64,000 nt of DNA from Ianthella basta (Eukaryota; Porifera; Demospongiae; Verongiida; Ianthellidae): contig OZ025873.1 in NCBI GenBank assembly GCA_964019415.1, forward strand, positions 653,125 to 717,124. The letters are read 5' to 3'. Positions within the stretch are counted from its first letter, which is position 1. Each line of letters starts with the position of its first letter. The position numbers and the translations under genes are program-made. Of the stretch, positions 1 to 31,327 are shown piece by piece. The notes below the pieces were generated by a model that was given only the letters and a program-made list of their open reading frames with translations, made no database searches and was not told the origin of the DNA.

Positions 1-118
1 TAGATGACAATTCCCCTTATGCCTACTTAGGAAGTAGCAAACGAATGAAATTCCACCAAATGAAAACACGAGATAGAGTTGAAGGGTGAGTTTAAACATG
101 TAATCATTGGAGCATCTA

Positions 119-319
119 CTGTATAGCTGGAAATGTTTGCAAAGCATTAAATTTTGCTGTTTGCAGTTTGGCAGAAATCCACAAACATTATATCCACTAA
201 AAGTTTTGTATTATTATGACTATAAAATGTTCAGTAAACCACAAACTTTAAATCCGCAAACTTTATTTTCCACTACAAATTGCAAAATATAATCACCACA
301 AACATTTCCGGCTATACGG
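119..319. mobile_element. MITE, 201 bp, TA target duplication
   Basis: Seen: terminal inverted repeats of about 21 bp (CTGTATAGCTGGAAATGTTTG at the left; the complement of CAAACATTTCCGGCTATACGG at the right), with TA on each side (117-118 and 320-321). It has no coding capacity. The ends resemble those of the 37694-38024 element, so they are probably one family. Superfamily assignment from TIR and TSD alone would be a guess. Confidence 0.75.
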
Positions 320-537
320 TAGCTTACAGAAGCTGTGTAGATGTTGTGTGCACTGTGTACATGAACACTACGTATGCATGTATTATTACAGTTCTTGTAA
401 TGTTTAACATAATTTTCATATTTCTTCCCTTTGCATCTGTGGCAAACCTCAAAGGATACATCCTTCAGGCACAAATGCTTTTGTGTCATTAAGTGGTTAT
501 GATTCAGGTGAGTGAAAGACTTCGGCTATATAGGATT

Positions 538-573
538 AACCCTATCCCTAACCCTATGGTTAACCTAACCTAA
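538..573. repeat. Short telomere-like CCCTAA-type motif
   Basis: Seen: several imperfect CCCTAA/AACCCT units in about 35 bp, right where the sequence stops matching the paralogous blocks (homology resumes near 565). Too short to be a telomere; it may mark a repair junction. Confidence 0.4.
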
Positions 574-673
574 ACATGTGTGTACACTGATAACCCTCCC
601 CTTCCCATCCCCTCCTCCCACTCTCCTCCTTTTCCACTCCTCACTCCTCCCTCCCCTCCCCTTCCCCTCCCAG

Positions 674-1311
674 GTACCTCCATCCCTCCTCAGTCCAATG
701 GAAAGGGAAAGCACAGAGTGGGCACCTCTCCCAGTGCAGTCCCTGCCAAGCGTTCAGCTCAAGGAGAAGGCAGTGAAGAGGAGGAGGAGGTCACTGCAGG
801 GAGTGCTGCCAAGAGGAGGAGGAGGAGGGAGGGGAGTCACATGACCAGTCACATGACCAGTCTCATGACCGGTGAGGCATTCAGCACTAATCCACTGATT
901 GAATGTTGGACAAGAAGATCCTACAGTGTGATGCAGAATTGTTTCTTGCTCCAATTACTAAACACCTTACATACTTCTCATTCCTCACACATTCTATGTG
1001 TGTATTGTTCTCTTCTTCCTATGACACTGACAGTTGCAGAGATCATGAAGACATGGCAGGATGACTTCCTCAAGTACATGAAAGCAGAGGCTTTTTGTGT
1101 GAAGCTGGCACTCAAGGGTGTCATCCCACAAGAGGTTAAGACTGACATCACCAGAGCAAGGAGCACAAGTACAGCGAACCTGATCCTCTACCGCCACCTC
1201 CAGGAGCAATGCACTGAGGCAGACCTTAGGCAGCTGTGTGAGGTAGCCAGCATGGAGAAGGGCTACAGGAAGATGAATGAGTTGGCAGGGAGGATTCTAG
1301 AGGAGTTGTGA
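674..1311 (+). CDS. L0: 3' end of a death-fold array gene (two last exons)
   Basis: Exons 674-871 and 1040-1311 (TGA). The first is the Lys/Glu-rich linker (KGKGKHRVGTSPSAVPAK, then an acidic run and a KRRRRR basic cluster that could be a nuclear localisation signal). The second codes about 90 residues of a helical CARD-like domain ending in GRILEEL. Both junctions are phase 1, with a CAG acceptor and a GTGAGG donor. It matches L2 exons 28853-29038 and 29228-29499 almost throughout. Upstream exons are absent because the left flank is unrelated sequence, so in this window the gene is truncated. Function is inferred: adaptor in death-fold signalling. Confidence 0.75.
1040..1311 (+). CDS. L0 terminal exon, CARD-like domain
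   Basis: Begins EIMKTWQDDFLKYMKAEA and ends GRILEEL-stop. The helical pattern (a hydrophobic helix, then a GVIPQEVKTDI loop-helix resembling the CARD 'GVLT.EE...I' segment, then LRQLCEVASMEKGY) is like a CARD, but this assignment is by eye. It differs from the L2 version at about a dozen residues. Confidence 0.65.
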
Positions 1312-2059
1312 GAATCCAATCCTGAAAGGACTTTTTTGGCTAACTCTAGTATTGTAGAACTTGCATCACTGACTTTCCAGCTGGTGCACATGTGTGTGTA
1401 CGTAGTTGGCAGTTGTTATTAACCCTCTCGATACATTTATTGCTTTTGCAATGTTTACATGATTTCTTGTCCTAACTGCACATCCGTCAATCACAGATCT
1501 GATTGCATGATGCGTGAATTAGATTCATGTGCAATGATCATGCAAATTAATCTGGCTGCCCATTCAGTTTGTATCATTTAATATTGCTTTGATGTACGCC
1601 TGTCAGAGATACGAAGTACTGTGCATTGCACGTGTGCAGTTGGACAAGAGTCAGAAGTCATGCACTGCGTATATCCCTAGCTTAAATGTATAGTGTGCTA
1701 TATATAGCTTAAATCCTTATGCTTAACTATATAGTGTGCTGGCTTGTAGCTGTAGCTGTGGTACAGTGTCTGCCTGCCATTTGGGCACGTGATTCCCAAG
1801 TACGTCACACTATGGGCTATTTATAATGCATTCAATTGTGTAGCTAACAGTATAAATTTGCAACACGCCCGAGCACGTGGGAGAGAGCCCGCCAATATTC
1901 CCTCTCCCTCTCTCGTCTGCCTCCTCCTCGTCGCCTGTCCATGGGTCTGTAGCTCCGGCAGTCCTCCACTCGCCCCCTTTAGCTCTCATCCCCTCGGAGA
2001 AGAAGGACATCTTGTAATCCTGCCACCGAATACAAGTGCATCTACTCGGGCAGGCAGAA
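1312..2059. promoter_or_regulatory. Spacer and likely promoter of the importin-beta fragment
   Basis: No open frame of note. The segment just before the ATG at 2060 is repeated almost exactly before the second importin copy (about 29500-30215). It contains CACGTG boxes near 1785 and 1873 and a pyrimidine-rich stretch near 1900-1930. Promoter role is inferred from position. Confidence 0.4.
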
Positions 2060-4604
2060 ATGGCGGAACTGACGCAGGTTTTGGAGTGGACAGTCTCTCC
2101 AGGTGAGGGGAGAGACACAGTCGAAGTGTTGTAGGGAGCTGCACTGGTTGGGGAAGGCAGTGTACATGTGTGTCCACCACCACATCAACACCTCGTGCTG
2201 TGAAGTGTGCAAATGTGTGTCTTCTAGTGTTCAGAGTGTGTGTAGCTTTGAGTGCTTGAAGTGGTTGTCAGCCCGAGCTAGTCTCTGTGGCCCTGTCTAG
2301 GGGGCAGATACACACTGGAGGAGGGGAGGTAACAAGAGTGGACCAGCCACACCCAAACACGTGATTGCATGTATGAGTGGATGGTCTGTTGTGTTTACCT
2401 GATCTGTGTCGCAGTGGGCTACTACAGCTCTGTGTGTGTGTGTGTGGGGGGGGGGGGGGGTGTGTTGTGTATGCACTGTACTGCACACTGCTTCTACATG
2501 TTGTGAGAAAGGAGTAGTGAAACACTCTTTGAGTTCCATGAATTTATCCTGTGCTGTCTGTGAACGCAGTTGGACTGCTCAGGCAGATCACCAAACAGTG
2601 CAGTTGGACACAATGGCTTCATGCAATGCAATTATGACATTTATGACAATACATTTGTGACCTCCCATTTTGTGGGTGAGCACTGATCCAATCTCCCCTC
2701 CCCCTCTTCCTCCCCCTCCCCCTCCCCTGTCATGTCTAAGTGTGAGTGCTAGTCTATGTGACACTAATGGGACAACAGTTCATGCCACAGTGTCATCCAG
2801 AGAGAGGGGGCGTGTCTTCACCGGTGTGATGATGAACACACATGACGATACCTTACATCCATGCAGTGTGGCTAATGGGAGGATAGCATTTATGACAACT
2901 GATTAGGAGTAGTTTCACTTTGTGTGGTTGCTTGTGTGCCCTCACCTGCTGTGAGCGTGAGCTGACACCACCAGTAGAGTAATTGTGGTAGGGTGTCCCA
3001 GTCTGTGATGTAGCTGGTGTGTTATCACTCAGATAGTCCACTATTGAGTTATACTTGGTCTGCTTGTTGTGATGGGTGTACAGAACAGATCGTGTTAGTG
3101 TGTTGAGGAGAGGTGGATGGGTTGAAAGCACTATAGGGACTGTACAATCCACCAACCCCAAGTGTTGTGATCACTTTTGTTCACCTTCTCTCCCCCTCTC
3201 TCTCCTCTGTTGTGCAGACAATGCTCAACGCCAGGAGGCCCAGACATTCCTGAAGCAAGCAGAGACCCAGAGCCTGGTGTGTGTGTGCATGTGTGCAGTA
3301 GTTGAGTGCTGTGGCTTACATCAGTGACAACCAAACTGACTGGTAGCGCTGTATTCTGCACTGAGTGAGCTAGCCACCACCTCAGTCACATCTCACTGTT
3401 CACTACCTGTGGGTCACCAAACATCAGAGTGGAGTAGTCCAGACCCAGGCTGTGTGTGTATGGCTCAGCCAGATGTGGTCCAATGGTGCTGGTGGTACTA
3501 GCTTGTGTGTCTAGGTGGGCTGTGGGTACACTGGTGCATACCATGGACCTTGTGTGTGGCACATTCCTGTGGGTGACCCCAGTGTGGGGGGCGCTAGGCT
3601 TCACACATAAGCACACTGATGTTGGCTGTATACACACATGATACAAGTTGGACATGTGCTGTGTTGGGTGCAGCACATGTGGGTACAAGTGGATAGGGTG
3701 GTGGTGTGTGACACTATTGGGGGTGCATGGAGTGCTATTTGTCCAGGTTGTACCCAGAGTGAGGATGTGGTCCTGCCTGCAGTGGTGGTCAGTGCTCTCT
3801 GAGTTGTGTGCTGCCTAATGCTGCATGCTCACACATGTGCCCCACAAGGTGGACTGTCCAACAGTGGCACACTAGCACCCTGACATGCTCTCTCCCACTC
3901 TCACCCTTCCAGCCCCAGTTCCTGTTTGCCCTGGCCCAAGTCCTTGGCAACAACGCGGCTTCCCCCGTTGCACGGTCGGCTGCTGGACTGTACCTAAAGA
4001 ACTGCCTCCACTCAAAGGACGACACCACCAACCTCCAGCTGCAACAGAGGTGGCTGCAGATTGACCCACAGGCACGACTGGAGATCAAGAAAGTGGTATG
4101 TGCGTGAGGAGGGCACTGTGTGGAGGTAGCTCAAGGAGACCTGACCCGTGTGTGGGGGGACATGATTAGTGAGATCAGCCTCTGATCTTGGTCTTCACTG
4201 TAGCTGTCACTGTCCATGTGCTGAGCCCCTCCCCCTCCCTCTCCCCATAGGTAGTGAATACTCTTGGTACAGAGCCAACCTCCCCATCTACAGCAGCCCA
4301 GGTAAGTGGGTTGGTGTACAGGCAAGGACACCTTCCCTCCCTCACAACACAGCACACACATACCAGACTGGTGACATGTAGTGATGGCTAGTGACTGTGT
4401 GCTACTGCCTGTCCCCCCTCACCCCCTGTCCCTTCTCTCTCGTCCCTTGCACAGTGTGTGGCTGCTATAGCTTGTACAGAGCTCCCAGTGGGCCAGTGGC
4501 CTGAGGTCATTGACGGCCTGGTCGGCCATGTCACTGGTGAGCAGGCTGTGGAGAAGCTCAAGGAGGCTTCCCTGGATGCCATCGGGTACATCTGTGAGGA
4601 CATT
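2060..4604 (+). pseudogene. KPNB1-like: Importin subunit beta-1 fragment, copy 1 (exons 1-5 only)
   Basis: Exons 2060-2102, 3218-3276, 3913-4095, 4251-4301 and 4455-4604 join in frame to 162 aa. The product starts MAELTQVLEWTVSP and holds the conserved segments VARSAAGLYLKN, QQRWLQIDPQAR, TLGTE, GQWPEVI and [11 protein letters not shown]. This is the N-terminal IBN_N/HEAT region of karyopherin-beta 1, which binds RanGTP. The full-length family protein is about 870 aa; nothing matching later HEAT repeats follows. The last exon ends in phase 0 with an intact GTGAGT donor, but the next coding exon downstream (5166) is phase 1, so a direct in-frame fusion does not work. All splice sites are intact. 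It could be a recent truncated duplicate, a short expressed isoform, or part of a chimera through an exon I missed. Confidence 0.8.
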
Positions 4605-4681
4605 GTGAGTGACTGACACACCTCTGCTAGGTCTGCCTCTGCATTCACAGCTGGCAGTGGTTGTGTTTAGAGTCCCAACTG

Positions 4682-4821
4682 TGCAGTGGTAGGAGTGGGA
4701 CGGTCACTGCAGTGGTAGGGGTGGGACGGTCACTGCAGTGGTAGGTGTGGGACGGTCACTGCAGTGGTAGGGGTGGGACGGTCACTGCAGTGGTAGGGGT
4801 GGGACGGTCACTGCAGTGGTG
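4682..4821 (+). repeat. 26-bp minisatellite, about 5 copies
   Basis: Tandem units of the form GTAGGGGTGGGACGGTCACT plus GCAGTG, with G/A/T variation at one site, in the intron after importin exon 5. The paralogous array at 36862-37521 has about 25 units. Confidence 0.9.
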
Positions 4822-5000
4822 GATGTTAAGTAGGAGGTAGTGTTTGAGTGTGTGGTACTGTGAATGGTGTATGCACTAACTTATGTAAGCTGCGTGTATG
4901 GTTGTGTCTGTGTCGGTGAGTGCAGTGCAGTGAAGGTGTGTATAAAGTAATGTACTTCAGCTCAAGTGTGATACAACACAGTGTATAGCATACGGCAAGC

Positions 5001-5003
<3 letters not shown>

Positions 5004-5066
<63 letters not shown>

Positions 5067-5078
5067 TGTGCGTGTGTG
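5004..5078 (+). repeat. (GT)n microsatellite
   Basis: Near-pure GT run about 90 bp before the Death-domain exon. An array sits at the same place before the Death exons at 19944 and 38253. Long frames of alternating Cys-Val here are artefacts of the repeat. Confidence 0.95.
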
Positions 5079-5165
5079 AGCCCATGCTCTGCACTCCTAC
5101 ACTTCCAAGTGTTGGTGCGTGTTCACTAGTTCATTTCCACTCCACATTCTTTGTTGTGCCTCCAG

Positions 5166-5482
5166 ATATCCATATTGTCCTTGATGACAAGCCCTCTCTG
5201 AGTGACCTTCTCACTGTCACACTTGACACAGTTGCCATCCAGTGGGAAGAAGTGGCTGCTCACCTTGGTATTGAGCAGTGCCTGGTGGATATGGTGAAGA
5301 AGAATAACCCTCTTTGTTGTCGGAGTGCATGTCAAAGCATCCTCAACAAATGGCTGGCTTGTAAGCCCTACACTGGAAGTGTGAAGAGGTGTTGGAGCTC
5401 TGTGTTGGTAGCACTTGAGAGGAGCGGTTACTGGCAGCTGGCGTGGCAGCTGAGGGCTAGCTCAAAGGAAGCTGCCCACTAG
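5166..5482 (+). CDS. Death-domain terminal exon (behind importin copy 1)
   Basis: Phase-1 acceptor (CCTCCAG), then about 105 residues to the stop. Motifs: DKPSLSDLLTV, then QWEEVAAHLGIEQCLVDMVK, then a VLVALERSGYWQLAWQL C-terminal helix pair. This is the canonical Death-domain layout (the W..VA..LGI helix 2-3 block and a late L..AL...G...LA). It is paralogous to the last exon of L1 (19944-20260). No adjacent upstream exon has a matching phase, but the L0 linker exon (ending phase 1 at 871) does, so it may be an alternative 3' exon of L0 separated by the importin insertion. That connection is inference. Confidence 0.7.
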
Positions 5483-7034
5483 AGCTTGACAGCAGTTAAC
5501 ACAACTGGTCCAACTTGTAGCCTACTGAACATGTTCTATATCATAACGTGTAGTGTGAGCTGATCTTATACACTTAATGCATTGGAATTGTTTTCTTCAC
5601 ATGACACACTGCAGTACTTCTCTGTACCTCTCTGTGTGTGTGCATGTCTCCTCTCAACTGCTCCCCTTGAAGTGGTGGGTGTATGTATAGTGCACACAAT
5701 AGTGTGCTTCTATGGTGTATGGTTAGTCCATGTGCACATGGGTATGTGTTGAGGTGGTCTGTTTGTCTCTGCTCCATGCCCTCCAAGTCACTCCAGTCTA
5801 CAGGACAATACACCACCACCTCAGGTGACTGCTGTCTGAAGTGGACACTCTTCCACACAGGGCCAGCTACTGTGCACTTCATCCCCCAGGCCTCCTGTAT
5901 GGACAAAGGGACAAGACATGCACAGCTAATGTGGGAGAGGTCGTATTGGGATTGAATATTAATAAGGCGGGCTATTACGTACGTATATCACGTGCACGAT
6001 GCAATCGTTATCTTGTTTGTTCATGCAGGTGTTTCCCCTTCTGTGAGTGGTGCGTTCTGACTGTTGCCAGAATGGCATTTTCTTCTTTTCTCCCTTTGCC
6101 TCACTTGGCCAGTACTAGAGCTCCCCATCTAGAGACTTCAGTAGAACCTATTTCGCCTCGAGCTCGCTATTCCACTCGAACTCGCTATGTGAATATTGTA
6201 GAACCTACTTTCCGTTGTAATCCGAGGTTAGTTGATATGTGCTAAGCTGTCTCCCTCACAGAGTAGTCCTACTCTGAAGTGTGTGTGTAGTAAAAGGTAC
6301 CAGTGTCACAGTAGAGTGGCTGAATGTGGTCAGCAAAGTGCTCCACAAAGAGTCAGTTCACAACCTCACTTCCAGTGCAGTTATCCTCTTATAGTGTATC
6401 AGAGTCCTTAGAGTGTGTCAGTCAAGTCTTAGCTGAGCCCCTCACTCACCAAACACTCACAAACTGTGTCAGTTAGTCCCAAGTGAAATGTATTTGGTTA
6501 GAGGCATGTATGCCATAAACCATCAGGTGTTGCCTCTACACACACAGCAAACTCTGAGCACATATTGTACAAGGCAAAGTGTTGCATTTCCATCATGTCT
6601 GTTGAAGTGCACAGAGCCAGCATGCCTGCTTAGGTTAGAGGTAGTCAGCAAATGGAAAGTTGTTGAAACACTCCATAAGTAATGGAATCTCTTGACAGCA
6701 TGCTAAGGTGTAACCATGGCAACAACACATGAGTGGGTGAAGTTTAAAACAGTCATTTCTCAGTTGTCTGATTATTGTCTCGTAATGATTAGAGCAGTCC
6801 CACAGGTGGAGTTGATCTGTGCTGACAGTCCATGAAAGTAGAGTGAATGCACTGAGTGTTGTAATGAGAGGAATGTGTTATTGCAGTTGTGTTCTGCAGT
6901 GGTCAGTGCTAGCATGACACAGAGTGAATGAATGTCTATCTTTGGTACATTATACATTAGAATTGTAATGAGTTCTGATGTAGTGAGTGAGTGTTAACTA
7001 GTACTAGCAATGAATTGTGTTCAATTCTCTACAG
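5483..7034. other. Leader/spacer block upstream of L1 (repeated four times in the window)
   Basis: Homologous blocks lie at 20261-22068, 38568-40087 and 52915-54271. A first part (to about 5900) and a last part (about 6290-7034) are nearly identical in all copies. The middle (5950-6250) differs completely between copies and holds short frames such as one starting MAFSSFLPLPHL at 6072. The middle probably contains the promoter and 5' untranslated exon of each gene; the coding start used here is in the next exon. No conserved protein recognised. Confidence 0.5.
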
Positions 7035-7053
7035 TGTGGCACAGGGAAGGACC

Positions 7054-20260
<13,207 letters not shown>

Positions 20261-22068
20261 AGCTTGACAGCAGTTAACACAACTGGTCCAACTTGTAGCC
20301 TACTGAACATGTTCTATATCATAACGTGTAGTGTGAGCTGATCTTATACACTTAATGCATTGGAATTGTTTTCTTCACATGACACACTGCAGTACTTCTC
20401 TGTACCTCTCTGTGTGTGTGCATGTCTCCTCTCAACTGCTCCCCTTGAAGTGGTGGGTGTATGTATAGTGCACACAATAGTGTGCTTCTATGGTGTATGG
20501 TTAGTCCATGTGCACATGGGTATGTGTTGAGGTGGTCTGTTTGGCTCTGCTCCATGCCCTCCAAGTCACTCCAGTCTACAGGACAATACACCACCACCTC
20601 AGGTGACTGCTGTCTGAAGTGGACACTCTTCCACACAGTGCCAGCTACTGTGCACTTCATCCCCCAGGCCTCCTGTATGACAAGGGGATAGGCTATGACG
20701 TCATTCGCATGGTGGTCACATGCACAAGGGATGAGGTAATGACTATATGTCGTATCGCAGGTGTTTCCGTGTGGAAAGTACCCAAGTAATAGAGCTGCGT
20801 GTTTGGACTGTCCTGGATGGAGCCCTCGGCGGCGGGTAGCTCAGCCCCCAACGTCCTCTCAGAGTACCCCTCAGTGGCCCCCAAGCCCCTACGCCTTCCA
20901 ACATAGTACGTAGGTAGTACTCTACTAGTAGATATCTGCTAAGGCAAAGTAAGGGGATTCCGAACACGGCACAGCGCTCCGCCTGTATTCGAAGGAGCAG
21001 CTAATCACTGTGTCAGTTTATACACTGACTCTTGTGCTAACTGCTTGCAGAAAGGAAGCTGTTCTACTGTGTGCCGGCGAAACGCGGATATACACTATAG
21101 CAACTTATTCGTACACTGGATGCGCAAAGCACAAAAGTTTCATGAGATTTTATTCTCACAAAAGTTGACTGAACCACAAGATTCATGAAAATAAAGTCTC
21201 ATGGAAATTAAAGCATGCACAGTCGCTGACAGCCTGGTTAATTCTGTATCATAAACTTATTGCTGCATGGTTGAACATCCTCCTCACATTAACACAAGGG
21301 TGAAGGAGATTGGCTAGAGCTAACCTGCTTGGCAAGGGCTTTCTGGTTGTGCATGAACCAATTCATCCTCTAGGTACTGTAATAGAGACGGAAAGGTGAG
21401 CAGTTAAAAACTTAAAATATCCTCAAATAGTGTATCAGAGTCCTTAGAGTGTGTCAGTCAAGTCTTAGCTGAGCCCCTCACTCACCAAACACTCACAAAC
21501 TGTGTCAGTTAGTCCCAAGTGAAATGTATTTGTTTAGAGGCATGTATGCCATAAACCATCAGGTGTTGCCTCTACACACACAGCAAACTCTGAGCACATA
21601 TTGTACGAGCCAAAGTGTTGCATTTCCATCATGTCTGTTGAAGTGCACAGAGCCAGCATGCCTGCTTAGGTTAGAGGTAGTCAGCAAATGGAAAGTTGTT
21701 GAAACACTCCATAAGTAATGGAATCCCTTGACAGCATGCTAAGGTGTAACCATGACAACAACACATCAGTGCGAGGTTTAAAGCCATCATTTCTCAGTTG
21801 TCTGATTATTGTCTCGCAATGATTAGAGCAGTCCCACAGGTGGAGTTGAGCTGTGCTGACAGTCCATGAAAGTAGAGTGAATGCACTGAGTGTTGTAATG
21901 AGAGGAATGTGTTATTGCAGTTGTGTTCTGCAGTGGTCAGTGCTAGCATGACACAGAGTGAATGAATGTCTATCTTTGGTACATTATACATTAGAATTGT
22001 AATGAGCTCTGATGTAGTGAGTGAGTGTTAACTAGTACTAGCAATGAATTGTGTTCAATTCTCTACAG
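20261..22068. other. Leader/spacer block upstream of L2
   Basis: Copy of the L1 leader block with its own private middle part (about 20690-21420), including a short frame starting MEPSAAGSSAPNVL at 20817. Probable promoter and 5' untranslated exon of L2. Confidence 0.5.
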
Positions 22069-22087
22069 TGTGGCACAGGGAAGGACC

Positions 22088-29499
<7,412 letters not shown>

Positions 29500-31161
29500 G
29501 AATCCAATCCTGAATGGACTTGCTTGGCTAACTCTAGTATTGTAGAACTTGCATCACTGACTTTCCAGCTGGTGCACATGTGTGTGTACGTAGTTGGCAG
29601 TTGTTATTAACCCTCTCAATACATTTATTGCTTTTTGCAATGTTTACATGATTTCTTGTCCTAACTGCACATCCGTCAATCACAGATCTGATTGCATGAT
29701 GTGTGAATTAGATTAATGTGCAATGATCATGCAAATTAATCATGCTGCCCATTCAGTTTGTATCATTTAATATTGCTTTGATATATGTGTGTCAGAGATA
29801 CGAAGTACTGTGCATTGCACGTGTGCAGCTGGACAAGAGCCAGAACTCACTGCGTATATCCCAATATAGCTTAAATATAGTGTGCTAGCTTAAGCTTCTT
29901 GTAGCTATGTATTTATTGCAAGACAAAGCAAAGTGGCTGCGATTTGGGCACGTGATTCCCAAGTACGTCACACTATGGGCTATTTATAATGCATTCAATC
30001 GTGTAGCTAACAGTATAAATGTGCAACACGCACGAGCACGTGGGACGCCAATATTCCCTCTCCCTCTCTCGTCTGCCTCCTCCTCGTCGCCTGTCCATGG
30101 GTCTGTAGCTCCGGCAGTCCTCCACTCGCCCCATTTAGCTCTCATCCCCTCTGAGAAGAAGGACATCTTGTAATCCTGCCACCGAATATAAGTGCATCTA
30201 CTCGGGCAGGCAGAAATGGCGGAACTGACGCAGGTTTTGGAGTGGACAGTCTCTCCAGGTGAGGGGAGAGACACAGTCGAAGTGTTGTAGGGAGCTGCAG
30301 TGGTTGGGGAAGGCAGTGTACATGTGTGTTCACCACCACATCAACACCTCGTGCTGTGAAGTGTGCAAATGTGTGTCTTCTGGTGTTAAGAGTGTGTGTA
30401 GCTTTGAGTGCTTGAAGTGGTTGTCAGCCCGAGCTAGTCTCTGTGGCCCTGTCTAGGGAGCAGATACACACTGGAGGAGGAGGAGGTAACAAGAGCGGAC
30501 CAGCCACACCCAAACACGTGATTGCATGTATGAGTGGATGGTCTGTTGTGTTTACCTGATCTGTGTCGCAGTGGGCTACTACAGCACTGTGTGTGTGAGG
30601 GGAGGGGGGGGGGGCGTGTGTTGTGTATGCACTGTACTGCACACTGCTTCTACATGTGAGAAAGGAGTAGTGAAACACTCTTTGAGTTCCATGAATTTAT
30701 CCTGTGCTGGCTGTGAACACAGTTGGACTGCTCAGGCAGATCACCAAACAGTGCAGTTGGACACAATGGCTTCATGCAATGCAATTGTGACATTTATGAC
30801 AATACATTTGTGACCTCCCATTTTGTGGGTGAGCACTGATTCAATCTCCCCTCCCCTCCCCCTCCCCCCTCCCTCCTCCTGTCCTAGCTGTGTGCATGTA
30901 TGTGTGTGCATGTCTGAGTGTGAGTGCTAGTCTATGTGACACTAGTAGGACAACAGTTCATGCCGCAGTGTCATCCAGAGAGAGAGGGCGTGTCTTCACT
31001 GGTGTGATGATGAACACACATGACGATACCTTACATCCGTGCAGTGTGGCTAATGGGAGGATAGCATTTATGACAACTGATTAGGAGTAGTTTCACTTTG
31101 TGTGGTTACTTGTGTGCCCTCACCTGCTGTGAGCGTGAGCTGACATCACCAGTAGAGTAAT

Positions 31162-31224
31162 AGACCCTTTGCATATTCCAAATATCGAACAATGACGTCA
31201 TGCGGTTAATGGTCGTATAGGGTG
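31162..31224. repeat. ISL2EU left terminal inverted repeat
   Basis: Starts AGACCCTTTGCATATT; pairs imperfectly with 35088-35150. Confidence 0.8.
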
Positions 31225-31327
31225 TTCGAGCTACTACAGTTGTATATGAAGATGGTTATTTTGCTGCCTTTGGAGTAGAGGAGAGCGAAGAATTTGCACG
31301 CGAACGTTATTTGGAGTCACTATCACC

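Noticed and set aside
580..1311. Reading 580-1311 as one continuous coding exon
   Set aside because: The middle is an intron by comparison with the paralogs (GTGAGG donor at 872, TTGCAG acceptor at 1039); the first 90 nt are a polypyrimidine tract.
1040..1311. Naming a specific known CARD or Death adaptor
   Set aside because: Similarity is only at the fold-pattern level by eye; no orthology can be claimed without a search.
2060..5482. Direct importin-Death fusion protein
   Set aside because: Importin exon 5 ends in phase 0 and the Death exon starts in phase 1, so the simple join is out of frame.
6488..6682. A small protein MYLVRGMYAINHQVL repeated in all leader blocks
   Set aside because: It is in the near-identical non-coding part, has no clear context, and conservation matches surrounding sequence; probably 5' untranslated or intronic.
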